From the NCBI GenBank assembly GCA_002433335.1, contig DJHY01000289.1, positions 1 through 11,139 of the forward strand: 11,139 nucleotides of DNA. Reading direction: 5' to 3'. The notes under the pieces are model-generated. The model searched no databases. It saw nothing but the letters and a program-made list of their open reading frames with translations, and was not told where the DNA came from. The translations under genes were made by a program, and so were the position numbers. Source of the DNA: Rhodospirillaceae bacterium UBA6608 (GTDB lineage Bacteria > Pseudomonadota > Alphaproteobacteria > Rhodospirillales_A > Casp-alpha2). Of the stretch, positions 5,899 to 11,139 are shown in pieces (position 1 is the stretch's first letter; each line of letters opens with the position of its first letter).

Positions 5899-7674
5899 AT
5901 GCCCGAGCCCATGGCCCATCCGGCTCCGCAGGACGGCACGGCGGTCACGCTCGACGGCGTGGTCAAGCGGTTCGGCGACCTGACCGCCTTGGGCGGGGTG
6001 GACGCCGTGATCCGCTATGGCTGCCTGACCGGCCTGGTCGGTCCCGACGGCGCGGGCAAGACGACCCTGATGCGGATGATGGCGGGGCTGATGACGCCCA
6101 GCGAGGGCAGGATCGCAGTCGCCGGCTGGAACGTTGCGGAAGATCAATCAGAGATCGCCCCCGTGGTCGGCTACATGCCGCAACGGTTCGGCTTGTACGA
6201 AGATCTGACGGTGATCGAGAACCTACGTCTTTACGCCCAATTGCGGGACCTGCCCAAAGGCGAGCGCGACCGGGCGTTCGACCGCCTGCTCGACTTCACC
6301 AGCCTGGGACCGTTCACTCGGCGTCTGGCGGGGCGGCTGTCCGGCGGGATGAAACAGAAACTGGGCCTGGCCTGCGCCCTCATGGGCACGCCTAAGGTAT
6401 TGTTGCTGGATGAACCAGGGGTCGGCGTCGATCCGGTCAGCCGCCAGGATTTATGGGCCATGGTGCAGGCCCTGACCGACGACGGCATGGCGGTAATCTG
6501 GTCGACGGCCTATTTGGACGAGGCCGAACGCTGTGCCGAGGTTCTGTTGCTGAATGAGGGTCGCCTGGAATACACGGGCGCCCCGGCGGACCTGACCGCC
6601 ACATTGGATGATCGCTGCTACCGTATGTCGGCGCCGTCGTTCGACCGTCGCCGGGTCTTGGCCGAGGCTTTGGATCTGGCCAGCGTCGGTGACGGGGTGA
6701 TCCAGGGCGAGGATTTGCGCCTCGTCCTGCGCCAGGGTGCCGCGCCAACGGAAGCAACCGAGTTGGCCCGTCGCCATGGCGGTCGCCTGACGCCGGTGGT
6801 TCCCCGGTTCGAAGATGCCTTCGTCGATTTGCTGGGCGGTGGGCCGGGCGGGACCTCGCCCTTGGCCGAAGGAATGGCGGACATCCGATTGGACAGCGAC
6901 GTCGCGGTGTCCTGCCGCAACCTGACCCGGCGGTTCGGGGCCTTCACCGCGACCGACGACGTCAGCTTCGACGTGCGGCGCGGTGAAATCCTGGGCCTGC
7001 TGGGCCCGAACGGGGCGGGCAAGTCGACCACGTTCAAGATGCTTTGCGGGTTGCTGAAGCCGACGACGGGCGAGGCCCGGGTTGTCGGCCACGACCTGCG
7101 CACGGCCTCGGGCGATGCCAAGCGGCGGATCGGCTACATGGCGCAGAAGTTTTCGCTCTACGGTTTGATGTCGGTGCGCCAGAATTTGGAATTCTCCGCC
7201 GGGGTTTATGGCCTGGACGGGGCGGAGAAACGCCGCCGGATCGACGAAATGGTCGAGACGTTCCAACTGTCGCGCTATCTGAAATCGGCCCCCGGTGATT
7301 TGCCGCTCGGCTACAAACAGCGACTGGCCCTGGCCTGCGCCTTGATGCACCGCCCGCCGGTGCTGTTCCTGGACGAGCCGACCTCGGGTGTCGATCCCGT
7401 GACCCGGCGGGAGTTCTGGACCCATATCAACGGCCTGGTGCGCAAGGGTATGACCGTCCTGGTCACCACCCATTTCATGGACGAGGCCGAATACTGCGAC
7501 CGGGTCGCCCTGATGTATCGCGCCCGTCTGATTGCCCTGGATACGCCGGATGCCTTGAAGCAAGCCGCGCAATCGCCGGACCTGCCGTCGCCGACCATGG
7601 AGGATGCGTTCATTCGCCTGATCCGCGCGGTCGACGAAAACGACAGCGCCATAGGCACGGGAACAGACGGATGA
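5899..7674 (+). CDS. ybhF: Double ABC-transporter ATPase, YbhF-like
   Basis: This 591-residue protein (E. coli YbhF has 578) carries two ATPase domains and powers the YbhS/YbhR permease. Domain 1, about 15-310: Walker A GPDGAGKTT (48-56), Q95, signature LSGGM (147-151), Walker B VLLLDEP (167-173), and Ala204 where the switch histidine should be (STAYLDEAE). Domain 2, about 335-578: Walker A GPNGAGKST (369-377), Q416, altered signature LPLGY (468-472), Walker B VLFLDEP (488-494), and the switch His525 (TTHFMDEAE). ATP sites form between domains, so one site combines all good motifs and the other combines both degenerate ones. These changes are, from memory, shared with E. coli YbhF and so are ancestral. 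A strong AGAAGGAG precedes the start, and the stop overlaps ybhS by ATGA. Confidence 0.93.
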   Translation: MPEPMAHPAPQDGTAVTLDGVVKRFGDLTALGGVDAVIRYGCLTGLVGPDGAGKTTLMRMMAGLMTPSEGRIAVAGWNVAEDQSEIAPVVGYMPQRFGLYEDLTVIENLRLYAQLRDLPKGERDRAFDRLLDFTSLGPFTRRLAGRLSGGMKQKLGLACALMGTPKVLLLDEPGVGVDPVSRQDLWAMVQALTDDGMAVIWSTAYLDEAERCAEVLLLNEGRLEYTGAPADLTATLDDRCYRMSAPSFDRRRVLAEALDLASVGDGVIQGEDLRLVLRQGAAPTEATELARRHGGRLTPVVPRFEDAFVDLLGGGPGGTSPLAEGMADIRLDSDVAVSCRNLTRRFGAFTATDDVSFDVRRGEILGLLGPNGAGKSTTFKMLCGLLKPTTGEARVVGHDLRTASGDAKRRIGYMAQKFSLYGLMSVRQNLEFSAGVYGLDGAEKRRRIDEMVETFQLSRYLKSAPGDLPLGYKQRLALACALMHRPPVLFLDEPTSGVDPVTRREFWTHINGLVRKGMTVLVTTHFMDEAEYCDRVALMYRARLIALDTPDALKQAAQSPDLPSPTMEDAFIRLIRAVDENDSAIGTGTDG

Positions 7675-8801
7675 GCGGGCCGGCGAGCCGACGGATCGCG
7701 CCCCGGCGCGTCGCCGCGTTGATCGGCAAGGAAAGCCTGCAGGTCGTGCGCGACCCCTCGGCAATCCTGATCGCTTTCGTCCTGCCGGTCGTTCTGATGC
7801 TGCTGTTTTCCTATGCCGTATCGCTGGACATTCGCAGCATGTCCGTCGGCGTGGTTCGCGAAGCCGATGACGCCCCGTCGCAATCCCTGGCCGCGGCCTT
7901 CGCCGCCAGCCGCTATTTCGCGGTGACCCCGGCCCGCGACCGGCGCGAGGTCGAGGATAAGGTCGTCGCCGGAAAGCTGCGCGGCTTTATCGTCATCCCG
8001 CAGGATTTCGCCCATCGCCTGACGGCGGGCCGCGCCCCCCTGGTGCAGATCGTGACCGACGGCTCCCAGCCCAACACGGCCAAGTTCGTGGCCAACGATG
8101 CGCAGGGGGTGCTCCGGGCTTGGCTATTGGATCGCAATCAGGCGGCGCCGCAGCCCATCGCCCTGGTCGAACGGTTCCTGTTCAATCCTGAATTGGAAAG
8201 CCGCCGCGCCCTGTTGCCTGGATCGATCGCGATCATCATGACCATGATCGGGACCTTGCTGACGGCCCTGGTCGTTGCCCGAGAGTGGGAACGCGGGACC
8301 ATGGAGGCGATTTTATCGACCCCCGCGACCATCGCGGAAATCCTGATCGGCAAGCTGGCCCCCTATTTCGTCCTGGGCATGGCCGCGACCGTGGGCTGCG
8401 CCCTGTTCGCGGTGCATTTCTTCGAGGTTCCCTTGCGCGGGTCCTGGGGGGCGTTGCTGTTCCTGTCGGCGGTGTTCCTGGTTCCGGCCCTGGGGCAGGG
8501 GTTGTTGATTTCGACCCTGGCCCGCAATCAGTTCGTAGCCTCGCAATTGGCGCTGCTGACAGGCTTCCTGCCGTCTTATCTGTTGTCCGGGTTTCTGTTT
8601 GAAATCGATGCCATGCCGACGGCGGTGCATGCCCTGACCTATGTGGTGCCGGCGCGCTACTTCGTGCCGAGTTTGCAGACGGTCTTCCTGGCGGGCGATG
8701 TCTGGCCGCTGTTGCTGCCGAACGCGGCGGCCATGCTGGCCATCGGGGGATTGTTCTTCGCCATCTCGGTCATGAAAACCAAGAAGAGTTTGGATCGCTG
8801 A
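7671..8801 (+). CDS. ybhS: ABC-2 type exporter permease, YbhS-like
   Basis: The product has 376 residues (E. coli YbhS has 377) and the ABC-2 permease layout. There is one membrane segment at about 31-51, a large periplasmic domain at about 52-180, then five segments at about 183-203, 227-249, 259-281, 290-311 and 347-367. The cytoplasmic REWERGTMEAILSTP stretch (204-218) after the second segment is the typical coupling region that contacts the ATPase. It would pair with YbhR to form the membrane channel. E. coli YbhFSR has been reported to export tetracycline and to affect sodium and lithium tolerance; the substrate here is unknown. The ATGA overlap with ybhF suggests coupled translation. 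Confidence 0.9.
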   Translation: MSGPASRRIAPRRVAALIGKESLQVVRDPSAILIAFVLPVVLMLLFSYAVSLDIRSMSVGVVREADDAPSQSLAAAFAASRYFAVTPARDRREVEDKVVAGKLRGFIVIPQDFAHRLTAGRAPLVQIVTDGSQPNTAKFVANDAQGVLRAWLLDRNQAAPQPIALVERFLFNPELESRRALLPGSIAIIMTMIGTLLTALVVAREWERGTMEAILSTPATIAEILIGKLAPYFVLGMAATVGCALFAVHFFEVPLRGSWGALLFLSAVFLVPALGQGLLISTLARNQFVASQLALLTGFLPSYLLSGFLFEIDAMPTAVHALTYVVPARYFVPSLQTVFLAGDVWPLLLPNAAAMLAIGGLFFAISVMKTKKSLDR

Positions 8802-8802
8802 C

Positions 8803-9918
8803 ATGTCGTTGATCTCGTCACGTTTGAAATCGCAGATCGTCAAGGAACTGCTGTGCGTCCTGCGCGACCCGCGCAGCCGGTTCGTGCTGATCGGCCCGCC
8901 GCTGATGCAACTGTTGATCTTTTCCTTCGCGGCGACCCTGGATGTCCGCAACGTCGACATCGCCATCCTGGACCGGGATAACGGGCGCTGGTCCCAGGAA
9001 TTCGTTTCCCGGGTTGCGGCGGCGGACTTCGTCGGCGAGGTGATCGCCATCCACAATCAGACGGCCATGGAAGCGCTGATCGATGGGCAAAAGGTCATCG
9101 CCGGGATCGACATTCCACCGGAATTTTCCCGCGCCGCCGCCAGCGGGCAGACGGCCAAGGCGCAGGTCATCGTCGATGGCCGCCGGGCCAACGCGGGGCA
9201 GATCACGGTCGGGTACCTGTCGGCCATCGCGGCGGAGTTGGGGGCCGAAATCTCGCCAACACCGGCCGGGGCGGGGGCTGATGCCGCCGCTGTGCGCTAT
9301 TGGTTCAATCCGAACCTGATCTATCAATGGTTCATCGTGCCGGGCTTGGCGGCGATCCTGACCATGTTCACGTCGCTGTTGCTGACCGCCCTGTCGATTG
9401 CCCGCGAACGGGAACTAGGGACCTTCGATCAGTTGCTCGTCTCCCCCTGCAGCCCGATGGAAATCATCATCGCCAAGGCCGTTCCGGCCCTTGTCCTTGG
9501 CAGTGCGCTGGGCCTGATCATGGTGATGGCCGGAATCTTCGGGTTCGGAATACCGTTCACCGGCTCGTTCCTGTTGCTGCTGCCCTGCCTGGTTCTCTAC
9601 ATCCTGTCGGTGGTCGGGGTCGGGTTGGTGATTTCGTCGTTCTGCGCGACCCAGCAACAGGCGATCCTGGGAACCTTCACGGTCGCGATTCCGATCGTCA
9701 TCATGTCGGGCTTCGCCACGCCGGTCGAAAACATGCCGACCGCGTTGCAATGGCTGGCCCAGGCGATGCCGTTGAAGCATTTCCTGATCATCGTCGAAGG
9801 CACATTCGTCAAAGCCCTGCCGCCCGGCGAGGTTTTCGCCAATGCCTGGCCCCTGGCGGTGATCGCCCTGGTGACGTTGTCGGTGTCGGTTTTGTTCGTG
9901 CGTAGCCGCCTGGAATAG
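8803..9918 (+). CDS. ybhR: ABC-2 type exporter permease, YbhR-like
   Basis: The product has 371 residues (E. coli YbhR has 368) and is a paralogue of the preceding permease. There is one membrane segment at about 26-46, a periplasmic domain at about 47-172, then five segments at about 175-198, 223-248, 254-277, 287-305 and 348-366. The coupling region is RERELGTFDQLLVSP (201-215), close to its YbhS counterpart. The start lies one base after the ybhS stop without a clear Shine-Dalgarno, so translation probably depends on ribosomes finishing ybhS, keeping the two subunits balanced. It is the last gene of the exporter operon; its stop is only four bases from the stop of the convergent Crp-like gene. 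Confidence 0.9.
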   Translation: MSLISSRLKSQIVKELLCVLRDPRSRFVLIGPPLMQLLIFSFAATLDVRNVDIAILDRDNGRWSQEFVSRVAAADFVGEVIAIHNQTAMEALIDGQKVIAGIDIPPEFSRAAASGQTAKAQVIVDGRRANAGQITVGYLSAIAAELGAEISPTPAGAGADAAAVRYWFNPNLIYQWFIVPGLAAILTMFTSLLLTALSIARERELGTFDQLLVSPCSPMEIIIAKAVPALVLGSALGLIMVMAGIFGFGIPFTGSFLLLLPCLVLYILSVVGVGLVISSFCATQQQAILGTFTVAIPIVIMSGFATPVENMPTALQWLAQAMPLKHFLIIVEGTFVKALPPGEVFANAWPLAVIALVTLSVSVLFVRSRLE

Positions 9919-9949
9919 GCGCTTACATCAAGGCCCGTTGTTCCAGGCG
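9907..9949. terminator. Inverted repeat across two convergent stop codons
   Basis: CGCCTGGAA (9907-9915) and TTCCAGGCG (9941-9949) are perfect 9-bp arms around a 25-base interval holding both the ybhR stop (9916-9918) and the Crp-like stop (9923-9925). Each arm is coding sequence for one of the two genes. It may form a shared 3' end structure, but the loop is long and no T-run follows, so termination is unproven. Confidence 0.35.
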
Positions 9950-10639
9950 CGCCCGGTCCGGGATCGCCAAGCCCTTGTCGATCCGCACCACGATGTCGTC
10001 GTCGCGCAGGCGACCCAAAATCCGCGATACGGTTTCCCGCGACGCGCCGATCATATTGGCGAAGTTGCTTTGCGTCGGTACGGGCGAGACGACGTAGCGC
10101 GCCGGGTCGTTCGGATCGGGTTCGGCCATGCGGATCAATTCCATGCAGACCCGTTGTTCCGCGCCCAGCAGGCTGACGTCGGCCAGCCGTTCGTCACCCA
10201 GGCGGATCACCGCCGCCAGCCGTTTCAACAAAGCCACGGCCATGGTGCGGTTGCCGGTGACAAGGTCGAGAAAGGCCGGCCCCGGCGCCGCCGCGACGAG
10301 ACAGGGCGTGACCGAACAGACCCAGGCTGAACGCGGCAGGCCGTCGATGGCGGCCAGTTCGCCGAACACGTCCCCATCCTTCAGCGCGGCGTAGCTGACG
10401 GCGCGCCCGCTTTCGGAATAGTTCAGAACATGCGCGGTGCCGGTGAGCAGGAAATAGACGCTGGAATATTCCTCACCCCGTTCGATGATTTTTTCGCCGC
10501 TGCCGAATTCAAGCCATCGGCATTGGCGTTCCAGCTCTTTTCGCTCGGCCGCACTCAGACAACCGAGCAACGGAATGCCCGTCAGGCTGCGGTCCCCTTT
10601 GGCGGGACCGCCCGATTTATTCGGTTCGTTTCGACCCAT
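9923..10639 (-). CDS. Crp/Fnr-family transcriptional regulator
   Basis: This 238-residue regulator has an N-terminal cyclic-nucleotide-type beta-roll (about 22-130), a long dimerization helix (about 133-157) and a C-terminal winged helix (about 160-235). The phosphate-binding cassette reads FGELAAIDGLPRSAWV (92-107), with the Glu and Arg-Ser that contact cAMP in E. coli CRP. The helix residues matching CRP Thr127-Ser128 look like Leu-Gly, so cAMP itself may not be the ligand. The recognition helix SRETVSRIL (200-208) keeps the R-E-x-x-x-R of CRP, predicting TGTGA/TCACA-like sites. It lacks the N-terminal cysteine cluster of FNR, so direct oxygen sensing is unlikely. A strong AAGGGGAAGGGG precedes the ATG. 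It follows ccoS on the same strand but probably has its own promoter. Confidence 0.88.
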   Translation of the reverse strand: MGRNEPNKSGGPAKGDRSLTGIPLLGCLSAAERKELERQCRWLEFGSGEKIIERGEEYSSVYFLLTGTAHVLNYSESGRAVSYAALKDGDVFGELAAIDGLPRSAWVCSVTPCLVAAAPGPAFLDLVTGNRTMAVALLKRLAAVIRLGDERLADVSLLGAEQRVCMELIRMAEPDPNDPARYVVSPVPTQSNFANMIGASRETVSRILGRLRDDDIVVRIDKGLAIPDRARLEQRALM

Positions 10640-10688
10640 TCGCCCCTTCCCCTTATGCGATCATGCCGCGTAGGCACGACCGAACATT

Positions 10689-10718
10689 AGGATACGGTGC
10701 ATAAGCGGGTCTGTTCAA
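10689..10718 (-). promoter_or_regulatory. Candidate promoter of the Crp-like gene
   Basis: On the minus strand TTGAAC (10713-10718) and TATCCT (10689-10694) are spaced by 18 bp. Each matches the sigma-70 consensus at four of six bases. Transcription would start near 10682, about 43 bases before the ATG. Confidence 0.3.
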
Positions 10719-10724
10719 CGCGTA

Positions 10725-10738
10725 ATCGCCGGGGCGAT
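10725..10738 (-). terminator. Small inverted repeat after ccoS
   Basis: ATCGC and GCGAT arms with a 4-base loop start 9 bases past the ccoS stop. The stem is short and no T-run follows, so it may be only a weak or factor-dependent end of the cco transcript. Confidence 0.2.
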
Positions 10739-10746
10739 GTAATCGT

Positions 10747-10968
10747 TCAATGACAGGGCGGTTGAAAAGGAAGATTGCCGTTGTGCAACGGGCCGTTGCC
10801 ATTCCTGCTGTTGTTGGGGCGCGCAATATCCTCATCATCCAGCAGGATGCGCTCGGCGGCGCCGTCCAGGTCGTCGAACTGTCCCGACTTCATCGCCCAG
10901 AAAAAGGCCACCAGACCAATCAGGCCCAGAAACAACGCGGCGGGGATCAGATAAATCAGGACATCCAT
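10747..10968 (-). CDS. ccoS: Cytochrome cbb3 oxidase maturation protein CcoS (FixS)
   Basis: This 73-residue protein has one membrane helix (about 4-25, LIYLIPAALFLGLIGLVAFFWAMKSGQ) followed by the family pattern FDDLDGAAERILLDDED at 31-47. CcoS/FixS is a small inner-membrane protein needed to mature the cytochrome cbb3 oxidase, the high-affinity terminal oxidase used at low oxygen; mutants elsewhere make an enzyme lacking cofactors. The hydrophilic tail after residue 47, rich in Asn, Gly and Pro, is longer than the conserved core and probably not essential. The gene starts 10 bases after the ccoI/fixI stop, with TAGGAG as ribosome-binding site, in the usual ccoI-ccoS order. Confidence 0.93.
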   Translation of the reverse strand: MDVLIYLIPAALFLGLIGLVAFFWAMKSGQFDDLDGAAERILLDDEDIARPNNSRNGNGPLHNGNLPFQPPCH

Positions 10969-10978
10969 GGGACGGCTC

Positions 10979-11139
10979 CTATTTGACGAGCTTCAGGCGA
11001 AGGGCATTCAGCGTCACCACGATGGATGACGACGACATGGCGACGGCGGCGACTAGCGGCGTCGCGAAACCGGCCACGGCGATGGGCACGGCGATCAGAT
11101 TGTACAACACAGCCAGGGCGAAATTCTGTTTCACATGGC
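10979..11139 (-). CDS. ccoI: CcoI/FixI copper P-type ATPase, C-terminal end only (partial)
   Basis: The frame is open from the right edge to a TAG at 10979-10981 and gives 52 residues beginning [20 protein letters not shown] and ending NALRLKLVK. This is the last pair of membrane segments of a heavy-metal P1B-type ATPase: [29 protein letters not shown] and the NALRL end are typical. Placed directly before ccoS it is almost certainly CcoI/FixI, which moves copper across the inner membrane for cbb3 oxidase assembly. The catalytic DKTGT and CPC motifs lie outside the window, so activity cannot be judged. The TAG stop is part of the TAGGAG that serves ccoS. Confidence 0.88.
   Translation of the reverse strand, partial: HVKQNFALAVLYNLIAVPIAVAGFATPLVAAVAMSSSSIVVTLNALRLKLVK

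Noticed and set aside
6451..7764. A 437-codon minus-strand open frame opposite ybhF
   Set aside because: It runs antisense through both ATPase domains, whose motifs are intact on the plus strand. Its Gln/Arg/Gly-rich translation matches no family I know.
10750..10986. Plus-strand open frame of 78 codons opposite ccoS
   Set aside because: It lies antisense to ccoS, whose membrane helix and conserved FDDLDGAAERIL pattern identify the coding strand.
1..11139. CRISPR arrays, tRNA or rRNA genes, insertion sequences, phage genes or toxin-antitoxin pairs
   Set aside because: I saw no regularly spaced repeats, no tRNA-like cloverleaf or rRNA stretch, no transposase or integrase, and no terminal repeats flanking a segment.

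Overview
The window is dense, GC-rich bacterial chromosome with short intergenic gaps, ATGA overlaps and no stretch over 300 bases without a gene. Gene families and arrangement (SUF genes, cbb3 oxidase assembly genes, ACC deaminase with a divergent Lrp-type regulator) suggest an alphaproteobacterium, probably Rhodospirillales-like and perhaps plant- or soil-associated. That placement is inference from gene content; no rRNA or tRNA is present to confirm it.

Layout: (1) 1-2315, plus strand: the 3' part of a SufS cysteine desulfurase, a SufU/IscU-like Fe-S protein overlapping it by ATGA, and a YdjM/DUF457-type membrane protein with a TTG start. (2) 2335-3973: acdS (ACC deaminase, minus) and acdR (Lrp/AsnC regulator, plus) diverge from a 160-bp AT-rich control region. 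That region holds a TATAAT box for acdS, a perfect 18-bp palindrome over the acdR start codon and a hairpin at the acdS ribosome-binding site. (3) 4114-9918, plus strand: a complete cecR-ybhG-ybhF-ybhS-ybhR type operon, made of a TetR regulator, a HlyD-like adaptor, a double-ATPase ABC protein and two ABC-2 permeases. It is preceded by a 39-bp near-palindrome made of two tandem 16-bp operator-like units. (4) 9923-11139, minus strand: a Crp/Fnr-family regulator, ccoS, and the 3' end of ccoI/fixI (cbb3 oxidase assembly copper ATPase).

How they work together: SufS and SufU pass persulfide sulfur into Fe-S cluster assembly. AcdS degrades the ethylene precursor ACC to ammonia and 2-oxobutyrate, probably under AcdR control. 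The cecR-ybhGFSR genes form a self-contained, probably autoregulated, drug or cation exporter. CcoI and CcoS support cytochrome cbb3 oxidase maturation. Both convergent gene boundaries carry inverted repeats over the stop codons and may be shared transcript ends.

Every gene fits a known family, and I do not see a wholly new system. The most useful new details are the regulatory DNA (tandem operator, start-codon palindrome, SD hairpin), a possible leaderless cecR message, the split of active and degenerate ATP sites in YbhF, and a possible compensated frameshift in SufS.
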